From the NCBI RefSeq assembly GCF_018221465.1, contig NZ_JAAIKR010000001.1, forward strand, positions 496,001-560,000: a stretch of 64,000 bases of DNA, written 5' to 3'. The notes under the pieces are model-generated. The model was not told where the DNA came from, ran no database searches, and saw only the letters and a list, made by a program, of their open reading frames with translations. Both the position numbers and the translations under genes were made by a program. Shown here piece by piece: positions 11,901-20,727 of this stretch; the stretch's first letter is position 1; each line of letters starts with the position of its first letter. The stretch is from Shewanella intestini (GTDB lineage Bacteria > Pseudomonadota > Gammaproteobacteria > Enterobacterales > Shewanellaceae).

Positions 11901-12178
11901 CAGGTGGTACGGGGTTAAATCTTACCACTGCTGATACCGTGATTCATTTTGATCCATGGTGGAATCCGGCAGCCGAGCGTCAAGCAACTGATAGAGCGCA
12001 TCGCATTGGGCAACAAAACCCTGTATTTGTGTACAAACTCATTGCACAAGGTACCGTAGAGGAAAAAATTCAAGAAATGCAGGTGCATAAGCAAGGACTG
12101 GCAGATCGTATTTTATCTGATACGACTCAAGGTCCATGGAAAGGTAATGCAGACGATTTATTAGCGTTATTAAGTTAG
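8978..12178 (+). CDS. SWIM-domain SNF2-family helicase (DEAD/DEAH type)
   Basis: Large ATP-dependent DNA translocase of the SNF2/HepA superfamily, 1066 aa. A SWIM zinc-binding motif (C81-x-C83-x5-C89-x-H91) lies near the N-terminus. A long middle region without a named domain follows. The helicase core begins with Walker A GLGKT near residue 637 and has LDEAQLIKN (motif II, DEAQ) near 728. The C-terminal helicase lobe includes FSQFTGML, the FDPWWNPAAE block and RAHRIGQ. This domain order is that of bacterial SWIM-SNF2 proteins; their cellular role (repair, transcription recycling or defence) is poorly known, and no defence partner sits beside it here. It appears monocistronic, with a strong terminator 38 bp after the stop. 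Confidence 0.92.
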   Translation: MSAKLFNLPIKLSRELVAKLFSATQIQKAQNYLIQGRVLEVTASKDNHDIESYVEGSAEEPYRQEITLVNVNHKVVMRSHCTCPVRGNCKHVAAAMLSLVDKKPVEEQRLNQWLKQLDDVQPPQLDGAEIDRVIYTFSSDPHGVYVEFKRSRLNKKGQFNKGSKLQLVDLRQHIPSWVLAGDKQIVHLLLSVNQGTKVYLEGEFAHLALGKILAQGLGFWEESRTPIRWREPIEPAFVWCEIDKKHTQMQMSMPGLDNWEFVATQPAMFVELDYFKMGHINTDLSVEKLKLLQHMPPVPLEKIDTISHTMLRHFSPKTIPVPSDIEFYEIDEPMQAIVTFTMLELNNDPHVQPVIELAFQYGDVIVPAREQPERISLVKKGHVQYQIHRNVEAESSLLEQFTQKSLRPIDKQFYATQSVRMYFTPGYIPEWILSWSELSAQQSIAWFESLGIKVIIDDSYDLNIIDVKLDVDLVDEDESGWFSLSLNADIEGQNVPLLALVARWLQQNGEPDDEQSLLLPGPNGQFIKVKAKTIKPLVSIIQELFNRNQEEVLQVPRSRAHLLNELSENEVRLLNGERVRKLAKQLEQFNGVEDIPLPRNLHATLRDYQKQGYNWLCFLKKYQLGGILADDMGLGKTIQTLAFLLGDKQANQSIKPSLIVCPTSLVGNWLKETNKFTPSLKVVVIHGSKRQQYLDNINDYDIVITTYPLILRDHDVYADCVFEHIILDEAQLIKNDQAKVTQVIKTLRGHFRLCLSGTPLENHLGELKSLMDFCLPGLLGQHTFFQKHFRGPIEKQGDVEQGKILSQRVAPFMLRRTKKEVVSELPEKTVIVQSLTLEKDQRNLYESIRLVMEKKLRELFAKKGVSSSQIEFLDALLKLRQACCDPRLVKLEQAQLVQDNAKLAWLKQTLPDMLEEGRKILIFSQFTGMLAFIEQELQTLEVPYSKLTGQTRHRQEQIDAFQDGDKSVFLISLKAGGTGLNLTTADTVIHFDPWWNPAAERQATDRAHRIGQQNPVFVYKLIAQGTVEEKIQEMQVHKQGLADRILSDTTQGPWKGNADDLLALLS

Positions 12179-12216
12179 GTTGTTCGTCACGATGATGTTA
12201 GATAATCGCGAATAAT

Positions 12217-12255
12217 AAAAAACGAGCCATTCAATGATGATTGGCTCGTTTTTTT
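12217..12255 (+). terminator. Rho-independent terminator after the SNF2 gene
   Basis: A 13-bp stem (12217-12229 with 12242-12254, containing AACGAGCCA) with a 12-base loop and a run of seven T. A classic intrinsic terminator; the A run on the left arm could also serve the opposite strand. Confidence 0.9.
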
Positions 12256-12839
12256 ATGTTGTATTAAAACGCTGTCTATCTCCGACGCTGTAATGTCACC
12301 TAGTACTGTGTGAGCATTTTCAATATCGATAAACTTTTTGCCTCACTGTTACATACTGCAAAAAAGATACTTTTCAGTATTCATAAGAAACAATCACTTC
12401 ATTGGCTCAAGAATGAGACCGCTAGCGTTATCTAATACAAAAGCTTTAGTCTTTGCTAAACAGTTTTTTGATTTTGTTGCCGCTGAGTCCAATTGCTACC
12501 ACAATGAATTCAATCGAAACAATCGAAAATAGAAATGAAAATACTGCTGGGAGATGTCGAATGAAATCCATAATGTTACCTTAACTTATTTGCTTTGCTG
12601 TGTACTTAAGTTAAAGCTAACGCAATCTCAAGGTAATTTTAATGATCAAGATCACAGTTTATTTTTTATCCATTAGGTCGGGATTTAAACGAAAACCGCA
12701 ACAATGATACTGGTACAAGGCATGAATTTGATCAGATTATTGCTGTGTTAAAGAATAAATATTATTTTATTCAAAGGCTTATGTAGTTAACCTTCGAGCG
12801 GTTAAATAGTAAACAGCTGCTTGTTTGAGCTACTTTATA
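12256..12839. other. Convergent intergenic region
   Basis: 584 bp between the SNF2 gene (plus) and the MDR gene (minus). Apart from the possible 41-aa gene at 12446-12571, I see no gene, RNA or repeat. Confidence 0.35.
12446..12571 (-). CDS. Possible small single-span membrane protein (41 aa)
   Basis: Reading the minus strand from 12571 gives an ATG with AAGG seven bases upstream and a 41-codon frame ending in TAA. The product starts MDFIRHLPAVFSFLF, continues as an uninterrupted hydrophobic stretch of about 20 residues (with one Glu), and ends in a Lys-rich tail (GNKIKKLFSKD). This is the shape of a single-pass membrane microprotein with its positive end in the cytoplasm. I recognise no family. 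It lies about 270 bp downstream of the MDR gene on the same strand and would need its own promoter. Chance is a real alternative in AT-rich DNA. Confidence 0.4.
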   Translation of the reverse strand: MDFIRHLPAVFSFLFSIVSIEFIVVAIGLSGNKIKKLFSKD

Positions 12840-13841
12840 TTAACAAATCTTAACCGTAGGCCGAGTTGCCAAGGTGTTTGACCGTATCTTTTCAAGGGCA
12901 TCATCGATTGCCGCAACATTAAATTCAATATGTTCAATTTGTGGGGCAATAATGTCACCATTACCGATATCATTTAATAACTTTTCCCCCATAAAACCTA
13001 AATGTTGTTGGGCACATAAACTATTCGATAACCAAGCACCGCCAACTGAAATAACATGAATATTAGGTGACTTTTCGAATAAGGTGTCAGGGTCGGGTTG
13101 ATTAAAGCCGTTTAAACAGGCAATACGGCCACCAAATCGTAAACGGTTTAAGTCTTCAATAAAGCTATCACCACCTTGGTTGTTGATAATACAATCAAAG
13201 CCTGGTTGACCAAGCTCATGCTTAATTTGTTCACCTATTTTCTGTGACTGGCAATTAATGGTGAAATCAGCACCGAGTTTACGTAAGCGCTTATGGTGCG
13301 CTTTGGGAGCTAAAGCAAAAACCTGAGCCCCTTTTTGTTTGGCGTATTGAATGGCAAAATGGCCAACTCCATCTTGAGCGTTGCTAATAGCAATGGCGTC
13401 GCCTTGTTGTAATTGCAGCTTTTCAATCGCCAATAACGCTGCCATACCCGACGTCGGTAATACCACTGCTAGATCATTAGTTATCCCTTCAGGCACGACT
13501 GTCACTGCATAATTAGGAATCGCGGTATACTCTTTTAACATACCTTGCTCAGCTTGGCTGGCATTAAATAACACCTTAGAGCCAACGATGGGAAAGATGC
13601 CTTTTTCCGCTTGAACTACCGTTCCTACGGCATCAAAGCCTAAAATATGTGGATATTGCCAATGCTTAAAGCCTTGCTTTGATAATCGGGCGTCACATTG
13701 ATTTAAGGCTACATATTCAATTTTAACGAGCAGTTGTGTTCCGCTTATTTGCGGCACAGCTTGCGTTGCCATTTGTAATTCAAAACCACAATCACGTTGA
13801 TGTAACTCAATGGTATTCATGTTGCTAGGTATGGTTAACAT
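12840..13841 (-). CDS. Zinc-independent MDR alcohol dehydrogenase / quinone oxidoreductase-like
   Basis: NAD(P)H-dependent oxidoreductase of the medium-chain dehydrogenase/reductase superfamily. The N-terminal GroES-like fold contains VALNQCDARL and HILGFDAVGTVV, and the Rossmann domain has DGVGHFAIQYAKQKGAQVFAL, a variant of the usual AGGVG dinucleotide motif. The cysteine and histidine zinc ligands of true alcohol dehydrogenases are not evident, so a quinone-reductase-like enzyme is likely; the substrate cannot be told. I chose the ATG at 13841 because AGGGGA lies just before it; an in-frame TTG at 13877 would add 12 residues. Product is 333 aa. It lies 73 bp after the efflux outer-membrane gene on the same strand, so it may be read from the same transcript. 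Confidence 0.8.
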   Translation of the reverse strand: MLTIPSNMNTIELHQRDCGFELQMATQAVPQISGTQLLVKIEYVALNQCDARLSKQGFKHWQYPHILGFDAVGTVVQAEKGIFPIVGSKVLFNASQAEQGMLKEYTAIPNYAVTVVPEGITNDLAVVLPTSGMAALLAIEKLQLQQGDAIAISNAQDGVGHFAIQYAKQKGAQVFALAPKAHHKRLRKLGADFTINCQSQKIGEQIKHELGQPGFDCIINNQGGDSFIEDLNRLRFGGRIACLNGFNQPDPDTLFEKSPNIHVISVGGAWLSNSLCAQQHLGFMGEKLLNDIGNGDIIAPQIEHIEFNVAAIDDALEKIRSNTLATRPTVKIC

Positions 13842-13914
13842 GTTTCCCCTGTGCCGATTAATTAATGCCGATAACAACCTATTTTGAGGCAGATATTATT
13901 TATCGATTAATCAC

Positions 13915-15327
13915 TTAACGCAATAATTCACTTGCCCATTTGCCGCTGAGTTCACTGTAAACATTCACCCCTGCATTTAACCATTGATCATGAATTATCA
14001 TCTGTGACTGCTCCGCAATTAATACATCTTGTTGTGCATTTAACAGTTCAAAATAAGACTGTTGTCCTTCTTGGTAACTATCTTGTGCTTGAATTAGCGC
14101 GTTTTCGGCGGCATTAACTCGTTTGTTGGCGTAATCTAATTGCTGTTTTGTTCGCTCTAATGTGCGCAAAGACAGCTCTGTTGTAGACAATACCTCTGTT
14201 AACACTTGTTTGTAGTGGTGATAACTGGCCTCAGTTAAGGCTGTTTGATTGTCTAATTGAGCAAGCAGTTGCGGGTAACTAAATAACGACCAACTAATAG
14301 TTGGGGTTATTTGCCAGTTTGATTGGCTATGGTCAAAGTTAAGCCCCGGGGCACTTATTATCCCTGCAAAGGCTGACAAGCTGATATCTGGATATAACGC
14401 GCGCGCGGCACTGTTAGCTATTTGGCTTTGTTGGGTTAGTTGCTGCATAGCCGATTGCACATCGCCGCGCTGCATTACGGCAATTTGCGGTGATTTAACT
14501 GCAACATGTAAACTCAGCGCATTGTATTGCGTCATAGTTAATGCAGTTAAGTTCAATTGATTGGCTTGCTTATTAAGTAATACGGCCAAGGTTTGTTCAA
14601 CTTGAGCACGCTTAATTGCAATAAGCGGAAGCTGTTGTTTAAATTCAAAATATTGGGCTTGAGTACGATCAAAGGCTAATTCAGTCGCCATGCCTTCTTT
14701 TATTTGTACTTGTAAAATAGCCATTGAATCTTCTAAATTTTTTAGTCGACTTTGGGTTATTTGTTCGCGTAAATGTAAATTTTGCCATTGCAGATACCCG
14801 TGTACTGTGGCGCTGACAAGGGCATTGACCATTGTTTGATATTGACCTTGTTGATCATTCGCTCCCGCTTGTGCTGCTGCGCTTAAGGCGCTTAATCTAC
14901 CCGATAAATCAGGTTGCCAAGATAAACGTCCACCAGCAGATGTTGACGCTTGTACTTGACCATTTGGGTTGCTGGTACTTGAGGTATTGCCGCGAATGCC
15001 ATTGGCTTGAACATCACCTTGGGGCCATAACGTTTTGTTTTGTGCACTTAATCTCGCAATTGCCGCTTGTAGTCTTGCTGCTGCGGCTTTGAGGTCTTGG
15101 TTACCAGATAATGTTTGATTAACCAATGTATTTAGCTGTGGGCTATCGAGTTGTTGCCACCAAGCGAGTTCAGATTGCTCAGTAAGCCCTTGCAACATGG
15201 CATCTTGACTTACTTGTTTGGTAAATACGGCGGTTGTTTGAGCTTGTTGTTGCGCTAGTGGGGCGCTGGTGCACCCCGCCAGTACAGCAATACTCAATGA
15301 CGTTAACGCCAATGTGATTGCTTTCAT
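13915..15327 (-). CDS. RND efflux outer-membrane lipoprotein (NodT/OprM-type)
   Basis: Outer-membrane channel of a tripartite efflux system, 470 aa. The N-terminus is a lipoprotein signal with lipobox LAGC (MKAITLALTSLSIAVLAGC). The rest shows the long alpha-helical repeats of the TolC/OprM fold in two halves, with QQQ-rich helices and the typical late segment EGQQSYFELLNAQQDVL. It lies 5 bp after the pump gene and is third in the adaptor-pump-channel operon. Its partners are the adaptor at 18468-19640 and the pump at 15333-18458. Substrate cannot be predicted, although this architecture commonly exports hydrophobic or phenolic compounds. Confidence 0.92.
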   Translation of the reverse strand: MKAITLALTSLSIAVLAGCTSAPLAQQQAQTTAVFTKQVSQDAMLQGLTEQSELAWWQQLDSPQLNTLVNQTLSGNQDLKAAAARLQAAIARLSAQNKTLWPQGDVQANGIRGNTSSTSNPNGQVQASTSAGGRLSWQPDLSGRLSALSAAAQAGANDQQGQYQTMVNALVSATVHGYLQWQNLHLREQITQSRLKNLEDSMAILQVQIKEGMATELAFDRTQAQYFEFKQQLPLIAIKRAQVEQTLAVLLNKQANQLNLTALTMTQYNALSLHVAVKSPQIAVMQRGDVQSAMQQLTQQSQIANSAARALYPDISLSAFAGIISAPGLNFDHSQSNWQITPTISWSLFSYPQLLAQLDNQTALTEASYHHYKQVLTEVLSTTELSLRTLERTKQQLDYANKRVNAAENALIQAQDSYQEGQQSYFELLNAQQDVLIAEQSQMIIHDQWLNAGVNVYSELSGKWASELLR

Positions 15328-15332
15328 TACTA

Positions 15333-18300
15333 CTAATCCTTAGGCGTGACTAAACGATAGAAAACAGGGGTAAATAACAGACCAAAGAAGGTTACGCCTA
15401 TCATGCCAAAGAATACCGCATCGCCCATAGCTTGACGCATTTCAGCGCCGGCGCCACTGGCAAACACTAACGGGATAACCCCAGCAGTGAAGGCAATAGA
15501 GGTCATTAAAATAGGACGTAAACGTAGTCGGCATGCTTCGACAATTGCATCTAAATGATTTGCGCCTTTTAAGTGCTGATCTCGGGCAAACTCCACCATT
15601 AAAATGGCGTTTTTGGATGCCAGCGCCACCAGTACAATTAGCGCAATTTGAGTGAACATATTGTTATCACCACCCAGTGCATAGACACCAGCAAGTGCTG
15701 AGAATATGGTCATTGGCACAATTAAAATAATCGCTAAAGGTAAGCGTAAGCTCTCGTATTGCGCAGCGAGTACCATAAAGACTAACAACACCACTAATGG
15801 GAAGACATACACCATAGTGTTACCGGCTAATATTTGCTGGTAAGTCACCTCGGTCCACTCATAAGTAATGCCTTCAGGCAGTGAGGTTATCATGACCTGT
15901 TCAATGGCTTCTTTGGCTTGGTCTGAGCTATATCCCGGTGCTGGGCTACCATTTAACTCTGCAGTTATATAGCCGTTATAGCGTTGCACACGGTCTGGAC
16001 CAATCGTTGGCGTAACAGTGACAACCGAACCAAGTGGCAACATGTCACCTGCAGCGTTACGTATTTTTAAGTTTAAAATTTGTTCACGCTTGCTACGGTA
16101 TTTGGCCTCTGCTTGTGCTTTTACCTGATATGTTCGGCCAAACATGTTGAAGTCATTGACATAAGCGGAGCCTAAGTACACTTGCAAAGTACTGAACACG
16201 TCATCCAATCGAATCCCTTGGATCAGGGCTTGTTCACGATCAATATTAATGTCCATTTGTGGCACTTGAATACGATAGCTTGAGAATAACCCCGTTAAAG
16301 CGGGATTCTTTTGCGCTTGGCCAATCGTGGCTTGCAATGCATCAAACAGCGCGGCAAAACCTTTATTGCCTCGGTCTTCAAGTTGTAATTTAAAGCCACC
16401 TGTTGTGCCTAAACCTAATATTGGTGGTGGCGGGAATACCGCAACAAATGCTTCATCAATAGCACTAAATTGCTGATTTAACTGCATTGCAATGGCGTTG
16501 GCTGACATATTAGCCGCTTTACGTTGGCTAAAGTCATCTAAGGTGACAAACACAATGCCGCTATTGGTACTGTTGGTGAAGCCATTAACCGACAAACCAG
16601 GGAAGGCAACAGTATTGGCAACACCTGGTACTTTCAAAGCAATGGCTTGCATATGTTTAATCACATCAGAGGTTCGGTCTAAACTGGCCGCATCAGGTAA
16701 TTGCGCAATAGCAACGAGGTATTGTTTATCTTGTTGTGGGATAAAGCCACCTGGCACGCTGTGGAATAAACCAACGGTTGAGCCAACTAATCCAATATAT
16801 ATCACCCCAACGACTACGCTAAAGCGAATTAGCTTTTTCACCAATGCTTGATAACCGTTACTGCCTTTATCAAAAATGCGATTAAAGGGTTTAAATAACC
16901 AGTTACCAAATAACTTGTTAAGCACATTGGTTAACTTATCTTCAGGTGCATCGTGTGCTTTTAGTAACAGCGCAGCTAACGCAGGTGAAAGCGTTAATGA
17001 GTTAAATGCCGATATGAGGGTTGAAATAGTAATGGTTAACGCAAATTGTTTATAAAACTGGCCCGATAAACCTGAAATAAATGCCGTTGGAATAAATACC
17101 GCACATAACACAAAAGCAATGGCAATAATGGGGCCGGTGACTTCACTCATGGCAATTTTGGTTGCCTCAAACGGACTATGTCCAGCGGCAATATTACGCT
17201 CAACGTTTTCAACCACCACAATGGCATCATCGACCACAATACCGATGGCTAACACCAGTCCAAATAGCGACAAGGTGTTAATGGAAACGCCCAGTATTTG
17301 CATCATTGCAAAAGTACCAATTAGCGATACTGGCACTGCAATAAGTGGAATAATCGATGCGCGCCATGTTTGTAAGAACACAATCACAACAATCACAACT
17401 AACAAAATGGCTTCAATTAACGTGTGAATAACCGCTTCAATAGAGCCGCGCACAAACACGGTTGGGTCGTATGCGATGTCATATGTCATGCCTTGAGGGA
17501 AAGATGCTGACAAACGGTCCATGGTACTGCGCACATCGTCAGACAACTGAATCGCATTTGACCCTGGACGTTGGAATACTGGGATCGCTAGAGCTGTTTT
17601 GTTGTTTAACATGGCGCGTAGGGCGTAGTTTTCTTGCCCGAGTTCTATCTTTGCGACGTCATTTAATCGAGTGATTTCACCATTTTTACCTACGTGTAAA
17701 ACCACCTTTTTAAATTCATCAATGCTTTCTAAACGGCCTTTGACGTTAAGTAATACTTGAAATTGGTTATCAGACGACGTGGGTTGCGCGCCAAGTGAGC
17801 CCGCGGCTACTTGTTGGTTTTGAGCGCGCAGTGCAGCCATCACATCTGTGGCGGTTAAGTTGTGCTGTGCAAGTGCATCTGGGTTTAACCAAACGCGCAT
17901 AGCGTATTTAGCTCCACCAAATAACAAAATATCACCCACACCAGGCAGGCGTTTTAATTCATCTTGTATATAAAGATCGGCATAGTTAGCCATGTAAGCA
18001 CTGTCTCTTGAATTATCAGGAGAGTACAAGTGCACCACTAATGCTAAGTTCGGCGATTTCTTTTCAGCAGAAACCCCTAAACGTTGCACATCTTGTGGTA
18101 AACGTGGCAAGGCATTGTTGACTCTATTTTGAACTTGAACTTGGGCTTGGTCTAAATCGGTTCCAAGTGCAAAGGTCACGGTTAAGCTTAAATGTCCGTC
18201 ACTGGTTGATTGCGATGAATAGTAAAGCATGTTCTCTAAACCATTCATTTCTTGTTCTAACGGTGCGGCTACCGTTTGAGCGATAACTTTAGGGTTAGCA

Positions 18301-18458
18301 CCAGGATAGTTGGCACTGACCACAACAGTGGGTGGCACAACTTCAGGGTATTCACTGACAGGAAGCTGGGTTAGTGCAAGCAAACCCGCTATAACAAACA
18401 CCAGTGAAAGCATGATCGCAAATATGGGTCTGCGAATAAAAAAATGTGAAAAGTTCAT
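15333..18458 (-). CDS. RND multidrug efflux pump, HAE1 family (AcrB/MexB-like)
   Basis: Proton-driven inner-membrane pump that takes drugs or other amphiphiles from the periplasm and inner membrane and passes them to the outer-membrane channel. At 1041 aa it has the normal length for the family. The N-terminus FSHFFIRRPIFAIMLSLV is the family signature of the first membrane helix. The fourth helix carries the proton-relay pair in GIVVDDAIVVVENVERN, and the Lys of the tenth helix is in LVALASKNAILMVEFA. Large periplasmic porter loops follow helices 1 and 7. It sits 9 bp after the adaptor gene and 5 bp before the channel gene in one operon, probably governed by the divergent LysR regulator. Confidence 0.96.
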   Translation of the reverse strand: MNFSHFFIRRPIFAIMLSLVFVIAGLLALTQLPVSEYPEVVPPTVVVSANYPGANPKVIAQTVAAPLEQEMNGLENMLYYSSQSTSDGHLSLTVTFALGTDLDQAQVQVQNRVNNALPRLPQDVQRLGVSAEKKSPNLALVVHLYSPDNSRDSAYMANYADLYIQDELKRLPGVGDILLFGGAKYAMRVWLNPDALAQHNLTATDVMAALRAQNQQVAAGSLGAQPTSSDNQFQVLLNVKGRLESIDEFKKVVLHVGKNGEITRLNDVAKIELGQENYALRAMLNNKTALAIPVFQRPGSNAIQLSDDVRSTMDRLSASFPQGMTYDIAYDPTVFVRGSIEAVIHTLIEAILLVVIVVIVFLQTWRASIIPLIAVPVSLIGTFAMMQILGVSINTLSLFGLVLAIGIVVDDAIVVVENVERNIAAGHSPFEATKIAMSEVTGPIIAIAFVLCAVFIPTAFISGLSGQFYKQFALTITISTLISAFNSLTLSPALAALLLKAHDAPEDKLTNVLNKLFGNWLFKPFNRIFDKGSNGYQALVKKLIRFSVVVGVIYIGLVGSTVGLFHSVPGGFIPQQDKQYLVAIAQLPDAASLDRTSDVIKHMQAIALKVPGVANTVAFPGLSVNGFTNSTNSGIVFVTLDDFSQRKAANMSANAIAMQLNQQFSAIDEAFVAVFPPPPILGLGTTGGFKLQLEDRGNKGFAALFDALQATIGQAQKNPALTGLFSSYRIQVPQMDINIDREQALIQGIRLDDVFSTLQVYLGSAYVNDFNMFGRTYQVKAQAEAKYRSKREQILNLKIRNAAGDMLPLGSVVTVTPTIGPDRVQRYNGYITAELNGSPAPGYSSDQAKEAIEQVMITSLPEGITYEWTEVTYQQILAGNTMVYVFPLVVLLVFMVLAAQYESLRLPLAIILIVPMTIFSALAGVYALGGDNNMFTQIALIVLVALASKNAILMVEFARDQHLKGANHLDAIVEACRLRLRPILMTSIAFTAGVIPLVFASGAGAEMRQAMGDAVFFGMIGVTFFGLLFTPVFYRLVTPKD

Positions 18459-18467
18459 AAGATTCTC

Positions 18468-19640
18468 TTACTTTGCATCATTTGATAATGTTTGAGTGTC
18501 ACCAGCTTGCTCTAACACCAGTTGAATGTTGCTGAAATCGAGTTTGACCATATTCGGGGTTATCGGCATGCCTGGGCCTACACGGGCTGGTCCATTAGCT
18601 GCAACGCGATCGCCTTGGGTTAACCCAGAAGTAATTGCACGTAATTGACCATAACGGTTACCTAAAACAACAGGGCGATATTGCAAGGTGTTATGTTCAT
18701 CAACAACTAATACAAATCGGTTTTTAAGGTCGGTACCGATGGCGCGTTCTGGCACAATTGCCGTAGGGGTCGCATCGTCTGCTGCCAATGATAAGCGAGC
18801 AAAAGCGCCGGGTTTTAAATGGTACGGCTTAGCGTCAAATACACCGCGAACGCGTAATGTACCGGTTGTTGGGTTGATACGGTTATCAATGAAATCAATA
18901 TAACCACTGATATCAGCTTGACCGTTAAGGCGTTGCATCATGACTTTAATATGATCAGAGGCTTTAACATTAGAGAATTTTTGCTCCCAAGTGCGCTCAT
19001 CAATATCAAAATAGGCATATAATTTGTCGTCAGACACTAACGTTGTTAATACAGTTTGACCAGCGCTAACGAAGTTACCTTCAGTGGCCATAGCACGTGA
19101 AATAATTCCCGAGATAGGGGCTTTAACTTGGCTAAATTCTAGGTTTAATTTAGCTGACTCTAATTGCGCTTCAATGGCATCACGCCCTGCGATAGCTTGG
19201 CGAAGTGTTGACTGACGTTGGTCGGCTTGTTCGGTTGACATCGCTTTTTGGGCCGCTAAATGTTTGGCTCGGCGCGCTTCATGTTCTGCTTGTTCAAGCC
19301 CAGCTTCTGCACTGACTAACTGCGCCTGAAGGCTTTTGACTTCAGTATTAAATTGTCTTGGGTCAATGCTAAAAAGTACCTGACCTTTGGTGACTTGTTG
19401 GCCTTCTTGAAATAACACTTTCTCAATTTGACCTGACACTCGAGGTTTAAGTGAGACGTGATGAGGCGCTTCTAAACGAGTGGTAAATGTGTGCCATGAC
19501 TGTATTGATTTAATTTGAACATCGGCAACATCAATCGTTAATGGTGGGGGCTGTTGCCCTTGTTGAGCATTTGATTGATTACAACCGCTAAGCAACACGG
19601 CCAAGATGATGGCACTTAATGTGTAGCTGATATTTTTCAT
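18468..19640 (-). CDS. RND efflux periplasmic adaptor (membrane fusion lipoprotein)
   Basis: Periplasmic adaptor linking the RND pump to the outer-membrane channel, 390 aa. The N-terminus is a lipoprotein signal ending in LLSGC. The beta-barrel and lipoyl halves are seen in VSLKPRVSGQIEKVLFQEG and VKAPISGIISRAMATEGNF, with an alpha-hairpin of alternating Ala, Glu and Gln residues between them, as in AcrA/MexA. I chose the ATG at 19640 with GGAG six bases upstream; an in-frame TTG at 19652 would add four residues. It is first in the efflux operon and faces the LysR gene across 123 bp. Confidence 0.94.
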   Translation of the reverse strand: MKNISYTLSAIILAVLLSGCNQSNAQQGQQPPPLTIDVADVQIKSIQSWHTFTTRLEAPHHVSLKPRVSGQIEKVLFQEGQQVTKGQVLFSIDPRQFNTEVKSLQAQLVSAEAGLEQAEHEARRAKHLAAQKAMSTEQADQRQSTLRQAIAGRDAIEAQLESAKLNLEFSQVKAPISGIISRAMATEGNFVSAGQTVLTTLVSDDKLYAYFDIDERTWEQKFSNVKASDHIKVMMQRLNGQADISGYIDFIDNRINPTTGTLRVRGVFDAKPYHLKPGAFARLSLAADDATPTAIVPERAIGTDLKNRFVLVVDEHNTLQYRPVVLGNRYGQLRAITSGLTQGDRVAANGPARVGPGMPITPNMVKLDFSNIQLVLEQAGDTQTLSNDAK

Positions 19641-19716
19641 GACATTCTCCAAAAAAGTTGAGGCGAGCGATTCTACGGATTTCAGTTGATGACATATATA
19701 GTGTTTTTTTTAATTC

Positions 19717-19739
19717 ATTAGTGCCAAAATAGCACCAAT
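19717..19739. promoter_or_regulatory. Candidate LysR operator
   Basis: Imperfect inverted repeat ATTAGTGC-N7-GCACCAAT in the 123-bp divergent region. It contains TGC-N7-GCA, which fits the LysR-family T-N11-A rule. Its place between the efflux operon and the regulator suggests control of both. Confidence 0.55.
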
Positions 19740-19763
19740 GATAAACTCATTAAGGTTGAGTTA

Positions 19764-20711
19764 ATGGATACAACAAGTCGATTGATCATGTTATTGGAAG
19801 TAGTTGAGCAGGGATCTTTTTCTAAAGCTGCAGAAATGCGCAACATTGACCGCTCTGTTATTTCCAAACAAATTACCAAGCTAGAAGAACGACTTGGGGT
19901 TAGGTTGCTTAACCGAACCACACGCTCTTTTTCGCTTACCGCCGCCGGTGCTGAGATGGTAAAAAAAGCTAAAGAGTTGCGGTTAATGCTGCAAGACACG
20001 GTGCAATTAGCTGAAAACTACCATCAAGAGCCTCGCGGCTTATTACGGATTACCTCATCAGGTTACATCGGTAAATATTATTTAATGCCGGTAATTAACG
20101 ATTTTCAAAAACGTTTTCCTCAAGTTACGATAGAGCTGCGTTTAGAAGACCGTGTCATTGATATTATTTCAGAAGGCTTTGATTTAACGTTTAGAGTCGG
20201 CGAACCTAAAGACTCGTCATTAATTGCGCGTAAACTTGCGCGTAACCGAATGATGATTTTGGCAACCCAAACATTTATTGATACATTTGGTGAGCCTAAA
20301 GACATGACTGATTTAGCTCAATTGCCTGCGGCCATGTACAGTAGTTCCCACATTCGCTTTAATACCATTGATTTTATTGATGCTAATGGCGCTGCTCAGC
20401 AACAAGTCATTAATCCGGTTTTTCGCTCTAATGATGTCGAAGCGTTGCTGGCTAAAGCGTTATCGCACACCGCCTTTTTTATTGCGCCAAGCTTCTTATT
20501 TGCTAATCATATTCATGGTGACAAATTGGTTCCGATGCTTACTCATATTCAGTTACCAGATTACAAAGCCATGTATGCGGTTTATCCACATCGGGATTTG
20601 CCTGTACGAACACGGCTATTTTTAGATGCAGCTCGCCATTACATTGGTGATGTTACTCCCCGATGGGAGCTTAATATTCCCGGCTTTTCTGGCATGTACC
20701 AAGGTAAATAA
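19764..20711 (+). CDS. LysR-family transcriptional regulator
   Basis: DNA-binding regulator of 315 aa. The winged helix-turn-helix occupies residues 1-60 (SFSKAAEMRNIDRSVISKQI, LEERLGVRLLNRTTRSFSLT), followed by a LysR substrate-binding domain with the usual GLLRITSSGYIGKYYL start. It belongs to the large AaeR/DmlR-like group with LNRTTRS. Divergent orientation next to the RND operon makes it the probable local regulator of efflux; the inducer is unknown. Start is ATG 19764 with AAGG about eight bases upstream. Confidence 0.93.
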   Translation: MDTTSRLIMLLEVVEQGSFSKAAEMRNIDRSVISKQITKLEERLGVRLLNRTTRSFSLTAAGAEMVKKAKELRLMLQDTVQLAENYHQEPRGLLRITSSGYIGKYYLMPVINDFQKRFPQVTIELRLEDRVIDIISEGFDLTFRVGEPKDSSLIARKLARNRMMILATQTFIDTFGEPKDMTDLAQLPAAMYSSSHIRFNTIDFIDANGAAQQQVINPVFRSNDVEALLAKALSHTAFFIAPSFLFANHIHGDKLVPMLTHIQLPDYKAMYAVYPHRDLPVRTRLFLDAARHYIGDVTPRWELNIPGFSGMYQGK

Positions 20712-20727
20712 GTTTATTTTTTAGTCA

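Noticed and set aside
8978-12178. SNF2 gene as part of a phage-defence island
   Set aside because: SNF2 helicases occur in such systems, but the neighbours are housekeeping or transport genes with no nuclease or methylase; nothing here supports defence.
12338-12532. 64-codon plus-strand frame in the convergent gap
   Set aside because: Starts with no ribosome-binding site, polar and unlike any family; it overlaps the better-supported minus-strand microprotein.
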